Part shown: positions 21,885 to 32,990 of the stretch, piece after piece
Layout: every line of letters starts with the position of its first letter
How positions within the stretch are numbered: position 1 is the first letter of the stretch
DNA from: Blepharisma stoltei
Lineage: Eukaryota; Ciliophora; Heterotrichea; Heterotrichida; Blepharismidae
Reading direction: 5' to 3'
Assembly: GCA_914767885.1 (NCBI GenBank)
Contig: CAJZBQ010000013.1
Location: forward strand, 1,116,001 to 1,180,000
Length of the DNA stretch: 64,000 nucleotides
Translations under genes and position numbers: made by a program
The notes under the pieces: model-generated
Told to the model about the DNA's origin: nothing
What the model saw: only the letters and a program-made list of their open reading frames with translations
The model's database searches: none

Positions 21885-24800
21885 ATGGAGAAGCCGAAAT
21901 TCCCATATAATACTTCATCAATAGTAGCAGACCTTCTTATGACCTGGTCGTTTCCGATGATTGCGAAGTATCAAAAACTTGAAGTCAACCCTTCAACACT
22001 CATGGATATTCCTGCTAATCTCAGCCTCGACTCCTTATATGAAAAGTTCTCCCGGAAGTGGAAAGATGAATTGTTAAAAAATCCCAAACCCAATTTATTC
22101 TATTTTATTTATTTTTTACTAATTTTAATATATATAAAACTAATATAATATTTATTAAATACTGAATACTTGCTCTCCTGGTCTTGAAAGAACGCTATAT
22201 ATATTCAAGCTTGAAATCCGCCCACCCCAAGTCCAGCTACTTATCTTTGATAGTAATATATCTGAAAAAAAAAATGCAACATAATCGGTATTCAACAATT
22301 CTAATAAAATTTTTAGCATATTTGATTATATATATCTTTTGTGGATGGTGATAAAATATCTCGCATATATAAAGTTAATAAAATGTTATAATAATTTTTT
22401 CCAGAATTTTTTTAATCCTTATTATTCATCGAGCGATAGTGATTAGTTCGATTAAGGATAAGCACTTAGAGTCCTTTATAAGATTTTCGGCTGGGAGTAC
22501 TTTTTTTGCATACTCCCTATGGTATTTAGCTATATTTTTCTTCTTTGCCAATCAGTTCTGGTCATGTTTTCTATACGGTATATGAACTCTGATGACGTTG
22601 ATGATTATCAAGGTGCCCTGTTAATTCTCGGCTTTGCTGGCTTGATGATAATAGGGAGTCTTTGCAACAATCTCTCAGGATTAAGAATTGTCCTTCTAAT
22701 TGGGAGATTAAAAAATATGATTTTTATATATAAATGGCTGGGAATTTATAGAAAATCTGCAAAATAAATATTTATTAAGGGATAGAATACACTTTCACGC
22801 GCAGTGGCCAATAAAATTCTCGATATAAAACTTACAGAATTTCAAGGAAACAATAAAGGAAAAGTCATAAATTTGATATCAACTGACATGGAGCTCCTTG
22901 AACTTTTTATCACTTCAACTTGGATGTGGGTTTTGCCTATCTAGTTAAATTAAAAATGGTTAATTATGAAACTCTGAAGGGTGAAAGAGCTTGCTAGCAT
23001 TAATAGCGTATTTTAGAAAAGAAAAAATAGCATGCTTATGGCTGCAAAAAATTTAAAAGCTGCAAATTTCAGAAAAAAATAATTTAATTTGCCTATTTAT
23101 TTAGCAGGTGCCTTTATTGTCCTTGGAGTCGTAATGGGACCTGCAGGAGTGATAGGCTTGATCGTCTCAACTCTTCATGTGCCACTTATTCTTTGACTAA
23201 GTAAGTATACTATTTGAAATTAATTTTACCTACAATATAAGCATTCTTATTTTACATGGCCAATCACATTACTAATAATAATTATATTATACCTTAAATT
23301 TTCATTTTCCAAGCCATTTTTCTTATATTTTTCATTATAAGTAAGAATATGTATTGAGAATAAAAATATCTCTGACACAAATAAGTGACATGAGAATTAA
23401 AACGATCAGCAATTTAATTGAAGGGATCAGAATTGTGAAACTTTACGGCTGGGAAGAACCTTTTATTAAATACCTTTGTGAGTATAAGAAACAAGAGTTC
23501 AAAAAGTTTATGTCGTCTGGATTTATCAATGGATGCTTAAAAGTCCTTATTTTTAGTGGGACGGGGATTACAATATTTACGATGCTGGCACTTTATAATG
23601 CTTTTGGGCATACGATAAAAACTGAAATTGTGTATTTATGCTGCGTTAAGCAAGCATGCTTTTGTTTGGTTTAACTTCCCCTTTGAATTAGAAGAAAATA
23701 GATATTTTCTACTTTAAAAGTGTTAATTTTTTTTAAAATAACTATGTTTTTCATAAAAAATTAATTATAAAAGTTATCAGTTTTTAAATATTATTCTAAT
23801 TATAACCCCTTTTGATTAGAATTGATTGTAGGTAAATTTACGATTTCAGCGACAAAAAATTTTGTCTATATAAATTACTATTTACCTAAAACATATCCAG
23901 CTACCCAATAAAGGAATTTACCGATATTTGGTTCCAATTTAAAGGAGGAGTAATGTAAAATTTAATATAAACTCATTTTTAAAGTATTTTCCTCACAATA
24001 AATTCTATTAATTCAATTGAAAGGTATAGGTTTTTTCAATTTTATTCCAAACCCAATACTCGGTTGATACAGTTATAACAGGAGCGAGGACTACCCTTCT
24101 CCTATTAACCGCTATCAAGCGATGCAACCAATGCTTACTGATCCCTGAAAAATCCCATATTCCAATAGAAGAGTCTCAAAAAAGGCCTGTAAGAGTTAAC
24201 CATGCCTATTTTTCATGGCAAGATATAGCACCAGCTAATAGCAAAACTGACAGTAACTTATTAGAGGATAATGCCAATGAAATTTGCTTAAATGATGTCA
24301 ATTTCAAGCTGAAAAGTGGAGAATTATTATTCTTTTTGCAATAAATAGATATAAAAAATAGCATAGCTTAGCCTTTCGTTATATATTACAATTAGTATAG
24401 TCGTCGTTGGACCTGTAGGAGCCGGAAAAAGTTCTTTACTAATGGGACTTTTAGGTGAAATAAACATCGTCCAAGGAGACTATCAACTAAATCATACTGT
24501 AGCCTATGCCTCAGATGAGCCTTGGCTGGTCGCTGGGAGCATCAAAGAAAATATTCTTATGGGCTTAGAATATGATGAAAATGTATATAATGAAACTGTA
24601 GCAGCTTGTGCACTCGCCAAAGATTTTCAGTTATTTGAAGCTGGGGATGAAACTTTAGTTGGAGATCGTGGAATCACTCTAAATCACCCTTTAATAATTA
24701 GCAAGGATTATAAATATTATTGCTATTATTTAAGATATCTTTTAGCAATTATAAATAAAACATTGACTAATTTTGTGTTTTTTCATTATCTTAGTGCATT

Positions 24801-27178
24801 ATTTTGAAAAATAATATTTTTTAATAAAGGATAAAAAACGTGTTGTTATTAAATAGCTAGAGTAAGTGGAGGCCAAAAAGCAAGAATTTCATTAGCAAGA
24901 GCTGTCTATTCACAGAAAGAAATACTCTTCCTTGACGATCCACTAAGCGCCGTTGATGCTGAAGTCAGTGGAATTCTGTTTAATGAATGCATAAAAAAGG
25001 CATTAAAAGGAAAAACTGTCATTTTAGTCACTCACCAAGTCAATATCCTTTCTCAAGCCGATAAAATTTTAGTTTTAGACGCCGGCTCTCAGATTTTCTT
25101 TGGAAAATATGAAAAATTTTTGCAAAGTCCTGCTGCACTCGCAGTTATTGGAGAAATTGGCTTTGAAAAGCATAAAACTCATACTGGACAAGAGACTGAA
25201 AAAAAGGTTGGAGAAACTGAAAAAGTTTTCGCTAAATTTTCTCGCCATTTTTTTAAAACAAATATTTTAATAAATTTTATTGCAGAAAATTAATTTTTAA
25301 AATAATTTTGGATTAAGCAAAAAATTGATGAGGAAGAAATTGTAAAAACAGTCAAAGCCTCCACAATTTATTGGCGATATTTCAAATATGGATTTAAATG
25401 GACCATTGTCCTAATCTTTATAATCCTTGTGCTTCTCTTTTCCCAAGCTTCTTATCTCAGTATAGTTTATTGGCCATCATACTGGTCTCGCCAAAGTTCA
25501 GATGAGCAAGACGAGTCTTATTATTTGTGGATGTTCGGTATATTAGTCGGAGTTCTGTATATTGCAGGCATTTTTAGGATTTTTTCAGTCATAATGCTAT
25601 GCAATTATGCCAACAGGGATCTTCATAACGCGGCTGTAAGAGGAATCACTGAGACACCAACTGTTTTTTTCGATAAAAACCCAACTGGTCGTATAATCAA
25701 TAGGTTTACGAAAGATGTGGGGATTATTGACGAGCCTATGACACATATGATTTTGCTTGGAAGCGATAGGTCATTGTTTATCCTTGGCTCAGTTGTTATG
25801 ATGTGTGTCGTAAATCCTTATTTGATAGCATTTTTCCCTATATGGATAATAGTGGCAATTTGTGTATTTAAGTACACACTGTCTATAACTAAAGGATTTA
25901 GAAGCCTTGAATTGGTATCTAGGAGTCCTTTAATGGTTTTAATAAAATTTACTAGAGAAATTATCAAAAAAAAATTTTTTTTATAAGAAAATATTAATTA
26001 GTCCTATAATAACTTGTATAAACGCAATGATAAACGGCTTATCCACTATCAGAAGTATGGATATGCAGGAAAACTTTAAAAAACTTATAAATGGACTGAT
26101 AGTAGAAAATTATAAATCGTATATTGGCTATCATATGTTCCTCAGATTTTCGCAGCTATATGTTGATTTAGGCTGCGTTCTATTGACTATTGCTAATGTC
26201 TCTCTTATTATCGGTACAAAAGGGAGCCTAAATCCTAGTTTGGCAGGAGTCAGTCTATCCTTGACCTGTGGACTTTTAGGAAACTCTTCAGTTTGGACTA
26301 AAACTATGGTCGAAATCAGCAACTTAATGGCCTCAGCCCAGCGGCTTCTTGAGTATGCTGATCTGAAGCCTGAAGGAGCCTATGAAACAGCCAATAAATT
26401 TGCTATAACAAAAGGAAAAATACAATTTGACAATGTTTTTATGAAATATCGAGAAAACTTTGATTATGCCCTAAAAGGCCTTTCTTTTACAATAGAGCCT
26501 GGCCTTAAGGTTGGAGTTGTGGGGAGAACCGGCGCTGGGAAGTCCTCAATTTTACAAGTTTTATTTAGACTGGTAAATCCTGCTCAAGGGACTATATATA
26601 TAGATGACCAAGACTATTTAGTAGCTGGCCTTCACCAATTGAGAAAACAGATGTCAGTGATTCCTCAGCAGGCTATTATTTTTAATGCAACTTTTAGGGA
26701 CAATTTAGACCCATTCCATGAGCATAGCACTGACGAAATTTTGGCAGCTCTTAATGAAGTAAATCTTAGCGGTATAGTAAGTTCATTATCAAATGGCTTA
26801 GAAACCTATATAAGAGGGGAAGGCATAAATTTATCATCAGGTCAAAAACAATTAGTATGCTTAGCCAGAGCCATTTTGAGGAAAAATAAAGTGGTAATGA
26901 TGGATGAAGCCACGGCAAATGTAGACAATGAGACTGATAATATGATAAACTCTATAGTAAAAACCAAATTTGAAGGCTGTACACTTTTAATTATTGCCCA
27001 TAGGCTGAGGACTATTATTGACAGTGACAAAATTCTGGTAGTTTCTGAAGGAATCTGCAAAGAAGAAGGCAAACCAGCTGATCTCGCAGCCCAGGAAGAC
27101 TCATTTTTCAGAAAAATGATCGACCATACAGGCGTTGAGGAGTCAAAATATCTGCTTAATAAACTCAGCATATTCTAA
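21885..27178 (+). CDS. ABCC (MRP)-type full ABC transporter
   Basis: ATG at 21885, TAA at 27176-27178. Nine IESs removed give 1241 codons with all junctions in frame. Order: first transmembrane domain (ALR/RVLYKIFGWEYFF to IRIVKLYGWEEPFIKYL), first nucleotide-binding domain with Walker A GPVGAGKSSLL, signature GITLSGGQKARISLARA and Walker B ILFLDDPLSAVDAE, a second TMD (FFDKNPTGRIINRFTKDVGI), and the second NBD with Walker A GRTGAGKSSIL, Q-loop PQQ, signature LSSGQKQLVCLARA, Walker B VVMMDEATANVD and H-loop AHRL. Canonical catalytic residues are present in both halves except that the first NBD has Asp (LFLDD) in place of the catalytic Glu, as is common in ABCC proteins. It should export conjugated organic anions or similar compounds across a membrane; the substrate cannot be read from sequence. 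Confidence 0.95.
22106..22466. other. IES, 361 bp, in the ABCC gene
   Basis: TA at 22106-22107 and 22467-22468. Join reads NLFYFRVLYKIFGWEYFF, matching the start of an ABCC transmembrane domain. Confidence 0.7.
22716..22787. other. IES, 72 bp, in the ABCC gene
   Basis: TA at 22716-22717 and 22788-22789; join GRLKNTLSRAVANKIL. Confidence 0.75.
22942..23097. other. IES, 156 bp, in the ABCC gene
   Basis: TA at 22942-22943 and 23098-23099; join MWVLPIYLAGAFIVLG. Confidence 0.75.
23206..23347. other. IES, 142 bp, in the ABCC gene
   Basis: TAT at both ends; join LWLSKYVLRIKISLTQ. The Trp is TGA-encoded. Confidence 0.75.
23633..24056. other. IES, 424 bp, with a MITE nested inside, in the ABCC gene
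   Basis: TA at 23633-23634 and 24057-24058; join KTEIVYSVDTVITGAR gives the expected spacing before the LLIPEK linker. A family 2 MITE lies within. Confidence 0.7.
23675..23950. mobile_element. MITE family 2, diverged copy inside an IES
   Basis: CTTCCCCTTTGAATTAGAAG to AATTTAAAGGAGGAG, flanked by TAA on both sides (23672-23674, 23951-23953). An inner copy AACCCCTTTTGATTAGAA sits near 23803. Confidence 0.65.
24325..24397. other. IES, 73 bp, in the ABCC gene
   Basis: TA at 24325-24326 and 24398-24399; join KSGELVVVGPVGAGKSS, directly before Walker A. Confidence 0.85.
24680..24862. other. IES, 183 bp, in the ABCC gene
   Basis: TA at 24680-24681 and 24863-24864; join DRGITLSGGQKARISLA recreates the ABC signature exactly. 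Confidence 0.9.
25233..25313. other. IES, 81 bp, in the ABCC gene
   Basis: TAA at both ends; join EKVFAKQKIDEEEIVK. Confidence 0.75.
25931..26006. other. IES, 76 bp, in the ABCC gene
   Basis: TAAT preceded by AGTCCT on both sides; join SRSPLITCINAMINGLSTIR, a well-known ABCC block. Confidence 0.85.
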
Positions 27179-27192
27179 AGATTTTTATAAAA

Positions 27193-27630
27193 TTAATTTC
27201 TTGAATAACTACAAATGTTGCATATATTTTCATTGGCCAGGTTCAGTTTTCCACATCTTTGGCATCGCCAATTTGTCTTTTTCATAGCATGCTGAATTAA
27301 ATTTGTGGTAATATGAGAAATTTTAGGCTGAGGTGGCTCCATTGCAGGAGCATTTCGTTTTTTAGTGACTTTTAAATAGAGACCTTGCCCATTCATGGTA
27401 TCTACAGCCCTTGCAAAATCTGCCTCAGTTTTTAATGGTCTTCAGAGTAGGGATTCTCCGTCATCTTCAAATTCAACAGTCAAATAATTTCAAGAGACTC
27501 CTAGCTCTCTGCTGACCCTTTGAGAAAGCTCGTGGATACTCCTTGGGAAATCTGAATAGCTTCTAGGGCCTTCTTCGTTGACATTTAGAATAAATGATAA
27601 ATTTTCAATTGGACCTAATTTTTCGACCAT
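27193..27630 (-). CDS. PB1-like plus RanBP2-type zinc-finger protein
   Basis: ATG at 27630-27628, stop at 27195-27193; 145 codons with two TGA codons read as Trp. Residues about 8-95 resemble a PB1 domain (LTVEFEDDGESLLWRPLKTE, then ADFARAVDTM and LYLKVTK): an acidic OPCA-like loop followed by a final strand. Residues about 122-142 are a RanBP2-type zinc finger, WRCQRCGKLNLANENICNIC. Such fingers bind ubiquitin or RNA. The pairing suggests a small scaffold protein in ubiquitin or autophagy signalling, which is inference. Convergent with the ABCC gene, 14 bp apart. Confidence 0.75.
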
Positions 27631-28080
27631 TTTATGATTTATAGAAGCTAAGTTTTAAATAATTTTCATATGAGACTGCAGTTTATTTGTGGTGATTATG
27701 TCCTATGAAGAGAGATTCTCTTTTTGTAAGAAATTTTCAACACTGGGAGTTGCGCGAGTATGGAGTCATTGAATTTGGGATGCTTTAAGCTGAATAAGCT
27801 TCTGATTATTCTTTTTATTAAACTATAGTGACTGATTTGCATATCCTTCAAAAAAATTAATCCAAAATTAATATATCTTTATTTCTCTATCATTTACAAG
27901 ATATTCTCCTAAAAGAAATTTAGTTATGATCATAAAAATATATCCCAAAATCCTCCTAATCCCCTTCTATTTTCCGCTCATTTATTTCTCACTACCCCAA
28001 ACTCCCCTTTCTCTTCCCTATTACTAATTTCCTAAAAATTATCCTATTAGCTTATTTTCATCATAGCCTAATAAAAAGGG
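27631..28080. other. Divergent intergenic region
   Basis: Shared upstream region of the PB1 gene (minus) and 14-3-3 (plus). AT-rich with a C-rich strip about 27955-28020 upstream of 14-3-3; nothing else recognised. Confidence 0.4.
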
Positions 28081-28833
28081 ATGGAGGACTTAACCTACAA
28101 AGCCAAACTCGCTGAACAGGCTGAGAGATACGACGACATGATTAACATCATGAAAAACGTTATCAACCAAGCCACTGAGCTCAACGTGGACCAAAGAAAC
28201 CTCCTAAGTGTCGGCTACAAAAACATTGTCGGTGTCCGCAGGACCGCATGGCGAACAATTTCTGCATTAGAAGCCAAAGAAGACTCTCGCGGAAACGCCA
28301 AAAGAGTGGAACTTGCCCGTGCTTACCGTCTGAAAATTGAAGAAGAGCTGAACAAATCTTGTCAAGAGATTCTTGATGAGATTACACTGATCCTCAATAA
28401 AAAGCAAAATTCCAAAGAAGCCCAGGTCTTCTTTTTAAAGATGCAAGGAGATTACTATAGATATATGGCTGAGTACCAGACCTCAGAAGTCAATAGAGCT
28501 AGGTATGGAAACGCTGCAGCTGAGAACGCTGCGAGAGTTTACCAGCAGGCATTGGACCTTGCAACTGCTGAGTTGCCACCTACTCACCCAATTAGGTTAG
28601 GATTGGCTTTAAATTATTCAGTGTTTTTCTATGAAGTCAAAGAACAGCCAAACGAAGCATGTAATATGGCAAGAAATGCATTCGACCAAGCCATTGCAGA
28701 GCTCGACAACTTAGACGAAGACCAATATAAAGACAGCACCACCATCATGCAGCTCATCAGAGATAACTTGACACTTTGGACTTCTGAAATGCAAGAAGAG
28801 CCAAAAGACAACGCTCAAGTAGAAGACCTCTAA
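28081..28833 (+). CDS. 14-3-3 protein
   Basis: ATG at 28081, TAA at 28831-28833, 250 codons, complete. The nine-helix 14-3-3 pattern is clear: RNLLSVGYKNIVGVRRTAWR, GDYYRYMAEY, NYSVFFYEV, AFDQAIAELDNLDEDQYKDS, TTIMQLIRDNLTLWTSEMQ. The phosphopeptide-binding Lys (helix 3), Arg and Tyr (RYMAEY) are present. It dimerises and binds phosphoserine/phosphothreonine motifs in many partners. No IES or intron, and codon use is less AT-biased than in neighbours, consistent with high expression. Confidence 0.97.
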   Translation: MEDLTYKAKLAEQAERYDDMINIMKNVINQATELNVDQRNLLSVGYKNIVGVRRTAWRTISALEAKEDSRGNAKRVELARAYRLKIEEELNKSCQEILDEITLILNKKQNSKEAQVFFLKMQGDYYRYMAEYQTSEVNRARYGNAAAENAARVYQQALDLATAELPPTHPIRLGLALNYSVFFYEVKEQPNEACNMARNAFDQAIAELDNLDEDQYKDSTTIMQLIRDNLTLWTSEMQEEPKDNAQVEDL

Positions 28834-28950
28834 CTAAGAAATTTAACAGCAGGATTTTTTAAATGGTTTTTATTAATTTTCGTTCAAAATCAGCCATTCT
28901 GATAATGCAAAATCTATATAAATTCCTTTGTGATTTATTTTTATAATAAA

Positions 28951-31540
28951 ATGCAAGACGAAGGACACGAGTAATTTTTATGAAGATTTTCGTCACTATT
29001 AGACGACATAGAAAGCCAAAATATAGCCCCGATACAAGAAAGTTATCAGCAAATCCTTAACAAATTTGGGAGTGTAGGGATCCGGGCCTGAAAAAATATT
29101 TTAAATGATTTAAGCATACAATACAGCATTGATTTGAGCCCTATATTGAATGAGCTGAAATCTCAAAGCAATGATGAGTATTTTTTATGTAGTCATTTTC
29201 CAATTGAAAATATATTGGAAATAATCAAAAATTATTGTAAAGCAAAATTAATGGAACAGCCGAAACGGTCACCTCCGAAGATTGGAAGTAGAAGCAGCAT
29301 AAGAAAAGCTAGCGAAAGATATGGTGAATGGTAATATTTAATATAAAATATTTTATAAAAATATTTATTAATTATAGAAAATAGGTATTGAATTTTTATT
29401 TTTTAATTTTTTTTTTAATTTAAATAATTTATATTGAGTCTGACATTGATGAGAAATTTGCATTGGAAAACCCTGAATTTCAGAATAAAAAGAATTTTGA
29501 TGAGTTTGTTAGAAGACTTAATTTGAATAAAGCTTGGCTAGGCAGCACATTAAGCACGATAAGTCTATATGAATTATTTGATGAGCTTCTTGCTAAATGC
29601 AAAGTAAATGCAACACTCAATCAAATAAAAGGCTTTAAGGAGCAGTTACAAAGCTATATAAAAAAAGAAAACCCATCATTTGACTATGAGCCGTTTATTA
29701 TGCCAGAAATCGACAAAATGCTTGAAAATGAAGAAAAAGATACAAATGAGAAGCCAAAAATTGACCAAGTTTCTCTAGAAGACTTTATAAAATTGATTAA
29801 AAACTGGTTTAAATTTGAAAACCCAGAACTATTACCATATCAAAAAAATCCTTCAACTAAGCAAAGTTTACAGCCTAGTTTTGTCTCAAAATTTTCAGAA
29901 ATCAGCCTTACTCCTATGAATAATTCTCAAAATACAACCCAGCCATTAGATTTCCAGCAGAAACTTATCCAGACAATTTCTGAATACGAAATGATCAGAG
30001 CCCAAAAATTGCAAAATAATGAGGACGTCTCAATTATTGATAATCTAATTGGAACTTTAAAAAATCAGCTTAAAAAAGCTCCAAGTACTTCAAAATCAAA
30101 AAAAGAAAAAACTTTTGAAGAACGCTGTCTAAGTGGTCTCCATGAAATTTTTTCCTACTATGCTGTCCAGCAGAAACTTCTAGGAAAAACCCCAACTTTT
30201 GACGCAATTCAAAAAAATTCTGAAACACTTAATATAGGGAAATATTTAAAATTTTGTAGAGATTTTGGGCTTATCGATAAACATCGCTCGTCAGAAAAAA
30301 AGTTTATAACCCAACAAACAGCACAAAAAATTTTTGCAAAATACTCGGTTTTGCAAAAAGAGATGGATGAAGCTATAACATATTTATTGATTAAAAAAAT
30401 ATTTTTATTATTTTTGATTATATAATAAAGTATGCCAATCAAGCTAAAAAGAATAATTTTATCCAATCTTTAATGCTAATGGCACAATTTTATTTTGATG
30501 CAGAGTATGATAAAATTTATGGGACAGATTATAAGTCTCTTACCCCAGATGAAAAGAAAATCCAATTTTTCGAGCTCATTGGCTGCCATGACGCTCAGAT
30601 TTTTTCTCAAAGATTAAAAGGGTTTATAAGGCCTTTTGACTCTGAAGTACCCTCAAGGCTGCCAGAAAATGATATAAGCAAAAGATATAAGTTTCAACCT
30701 GTGAAAACTCAGCAGCAAAAACAAATGGTTGAGGAATGAAAAAAACAAAAAGACACTGAAAGGAAGCAGCAGCAATCCTCTATAATGGAAAAATCTACAC
30801 GTATAAAAATTTCGTCCTGTGAGCCAGCGCCTGCAGATGCTATTGCGACAGTCCACCAAATTCCTGCACCTGAAGGGTATAGGGCCTTCCTATAGATGGC
30901 GCGCAATGCGCCATCACCGAGCCATGTCGGAGAGAGGTTCCACACGAGGAATGGTTCTACGTGTGGAACCCTCTCCCGACATGGCTCGGTGATGGCGCAT
31001 TGCGCGCCATCTATAGGAAGCCCTATATAAAAACAAAATGATGAAAAAAAATGAAACTGTTACATGAAAAGGGTTAGGGGAAATGACTGTAAATGATTTA
31101 TTAAAATGGTGCAATTTTTTAGTCAAAGAATTGGTTTTTTTATACATTATAAGGCTTTTTTCATTGAAAAAATCTTTTTCCAAATAAAAAGCATCATCAA
31201 GCTATTAAAAGATGAAGAATTCAATTATGACACATTAATTGCTGACAGCAATGACAGCGGTGATGAGTTTCTAAAAAAGCAATACCCCCTGCCAAAATCT
31301 CAATCCCAAGCAGTCCTTGAAATAAATCCAAAAATATCATACAAAAAAGAAGTTCTCCAAAACCATAACGAAGCACGGCATTTAAAAAGCCTGACAAATA
31401 AGACACTTCAAAGAGCTGATGAACTGTTAGAAGCAGCCAGAAAATCTGAAGATAGTCGGATACAGCGAGGGTTAAAATTAGTTGATGCAAGAATGAACCG
31501 AATGAACCAATACGCTGCTAAATTAAGAAAGGGTAATTAA
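28951..31540 (+). CDS. 744-aa protein of unknown function, with four IESs and one intron
   Basis: ATG at 28951, TAA at 31538-31540. Removing a 15-nt intron and IESs at 29332-29429, 30381-30430, 30878-31025 and 31141-31184 gives 744 codons in one frame. TGA codes for Trp twice (VGIRAWKNIL, MVEEWKKQK). The protein is mostly helical and charged; visible blocks are FEERCLSGLHEIFSYYAVQQ followed by TFDAIQKNSETLNIGKYLKF (an EF-hand/ARM-like or CFAP-like helical region) and a basic C-terminus (RADELLEAARKSED). No catalytic motif. A cytoskeletal or ciliary role is a guess only. The penultimate exon is followed by a hairpin IES. Confidence 0.65.
28971..28985 (+). other. 15-nt intron, gene at 28951
   Basis: GTAATTTTTATGAAG after the seventh codon; joins MQDEGHE to FSSLLDDIESQ. 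It ends in AAG rather than the commoner TAG. Confidence 0.65.
29332..29429. other. IES, 98 bp, gene at 28951
   Basis: TA at 29332-29333 and 29430-29431; join RYGEWYIESDIDEKF. Confidence 0.7.
30381..30430. other. IES, 50 bp, gene at 28951
   Basis: TAT at both ends; join DEAITYANQAKKNNF. Confidence 0.75.
30878..31025. other. IES, 148 bp, made almost entirely of one perfect hairpin
   Basis: Bounded by TA at 30878-30879 and 31026-31027. The insert is GC-rich and self-complementary: TATAGGGCCTTCC and CCATCACCGAGCCATGTCGG on the left, their inverses on the right, around a short loop near 30950. Arms are about 68 bp with very few mismatches. Join reads APEGYKNKMMKKNE in frame. Confidence 0.8.
31141..31184. 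other. IES, about 44 bp, gene at 28951
   Basis: TA at 31141-31142 and 31185-31186; join KELVFLKSIIKLLKDEE. Other nearby TAs could serve. Confidence 0.5.
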
Positions 31541-31778
31541 TACTTTAATTAAACTATCTATATAAAAACTAAAAATTTCTAAAACTCAAAGAAATTTAAA
31601 TTTTGGAATTTTTAATTGTTGGATGATAAAAAATTGTGATCATAAAAATGGATGATTGGTGTATATGGATATATTTAATTGAAATTCTGATAAATAATCC
31701 GATATATAGAAGAAATATGAATAAAAAAATATTTTTTATTAATTAATTTTTTAAAAAAATGATAGGGAAATGGTATAA

Positions 31779-32990
31779 ATGGGCCTGTGTATGACCAAGT
31801 CGATCACTTCTGGAAAGGTCAAAATAAGTGAGATAAAAAAAACTTACAGATTGTCAGATAAAGACAAAAAGAAACTTTGGAAACGGAAATCGATAAACGC
31901 ACCTCAACTTGTAATTAGTAACAACCTCTTGTATAAAAGAAGGATGCTACAAATTGAAAAAGTACAGACACAAGCGCTGATGACAGCTTGTGACAGTAAT
32001 TCTTGTTCAGCAATTGCGTGCAGCTGTATACAGTGCAATGAGCTGAACTTAGTTAAGTTAAGCTAAAAGTTATGCTGGCTGTAAGTGGTAAACCTATAGT
32101 TGTCGCCCACCTTGGTTCCAAAAGGTCGCTCTTTTGGATTTCAGATAAAAGCAGCTGATCCAAGGATTAGCTTCCTAGGCGGAGCCACAGCTGTCTGTGA
32201 GTACCTGATGAGGAAAAATGAGGGAGTGCGCCTCGGAGTCCATTTCCGTCGACATATAATTTTATTTCCGAACTGAGTTAGGAATTAAATTAATTCTAAA
32301 ATTTTGTTTAAAGCCTTCACTTTTTTGCTAAATTTTCAGGCTAAGTCGAAAAGGAACTTGCTATTAGAAATCTACAAGCAGCTTATCCTGGCTATATACA
32401 TTAAAACGGCGACACGTGTGAATCTGCCCTCTTGGCGCAGCAGTCCAGACTTTATGGCTACGGCGACCTGGAACGGACTCCGAGCCGAGAATCTAGTGCA
32501 GGGTCAAGAGATGTGTATCCGGGTAGGTTTTGGCTGCTTTATTGTGGTTGGAAATTGAGATGCTCAACAAAGTCTTTTGGATCCGAGGACCCATGGGCAT
32601 TCCTCTACTGAGAAGGTAGGTTTCGGTTCATGCAGCATGGAAGAGTCTTTTCCTGTAGCTGTCCAAGTAAGGCACTTTGGGACCCGAAAGACTCCAAGGA
32701 GTTGATCCTTAGAATTAAGCTACTCCAATCGCTCGTAGCAGGGCCGCAGAAATCCATAAGCCGCCCACTCAAGACTGAAGCCTAGAGAAAAGGAGGAGAC
32801 AGAAGGTATCGGAAGTGTCACAGACCCTCTGGGCTGAAGTCGAAAAGCGGTAGAACCTCCGTAAGGAAGGTCTTTGGTGGCTGCGTCACCAATATAGCTA
32901 ATGCCTGAATTTTAATAACCTTACCTAATCTAATTTGTGCTGGCTATAAATGACTGGCCGGCCATATTTTGTATACACATTTACAATTAA
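31779..32990 (+). CDS. Small protein, possible N-myristoylation, split by two SINEs
   Basis: ATG at 31779, TAA at 32988-32990. Removing a TA-bounded 288-bp segment (32054-32341, which holds one SINE) and a second SINE (32397-32939 plus its 9-bp duplication) gives 123 codons. The N-terminus MGLCMTKS has Gly-2 with Cys-4, the usual setting for myristoylation and palmitoylation. The middle is basic and a Cys cluster CIQCNELN follows. The C-terminus after joining is KSKRNLLLEIYKQLILAIND. No family recognised. If neither SINE is removed the protein would end at 95 codons (LNLVKLS), so the C-terminal half depends on the excision hypothesis. Confidence 0.5.
32054..32341. other. TA-bounded segment (288 bp) holding a SINE
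   Basis: TAAG at both ends (32054, 32342); join CNELNLVKSKRNLLLEI. Contains the retroposon at 32056-32269 plus 70 bp of AT-rich DNA. Confidence 0.5.
32056..32269 (+). mobile_element. SINE-like retroposon with possible pol III boxes
   Basis: 214 bp flanked by GAACTTAGTTA (32045-32055) and GAACTGAGTTA (32270-32280), one mismatch. It ends in GACATATAATTTTATTTCC. The head carries TGGCTGTAAGTGG and GGTTCCAAAAG about 35 bp apart, loosely like tRNA A and B boxes. Shares the CGCCTCGGAG..TC block with the element at 6881. Confidence 0.7.
32397..32939 (-). mobile_element. SINE-like retroposon (target duplication CTGGCTATA)
   Basis: 543-bp GC-rich insert between perfect 9-bp repeats CTGGCTATA (32388-32396, 32940-32948). 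On the minus strand the tail is GTCGCCGTTTTAATGTA, consistent with the shared tail. Removal gives QLILAINDWPAIF in frame. The repeat contains TA twice. Confidence 0.7.

Noticed and set aside
30878-31025. The GC-rich palindrome as a rho-independent-like terminator or an RNA gene
   Set aside because: It is inside a reading frame, TA-bounded and removable in frame; arms of 68 bp are far longer than a terminator and this is a eukaryote.
32120-32900. GC-rich blocks as rRNA or tRNA genes
   Set aside because: No cloverleaf or conserved rRNA segment could be read; flanking duplications and the shared tail fit retroposons. The A/B-box-like matches are weak.
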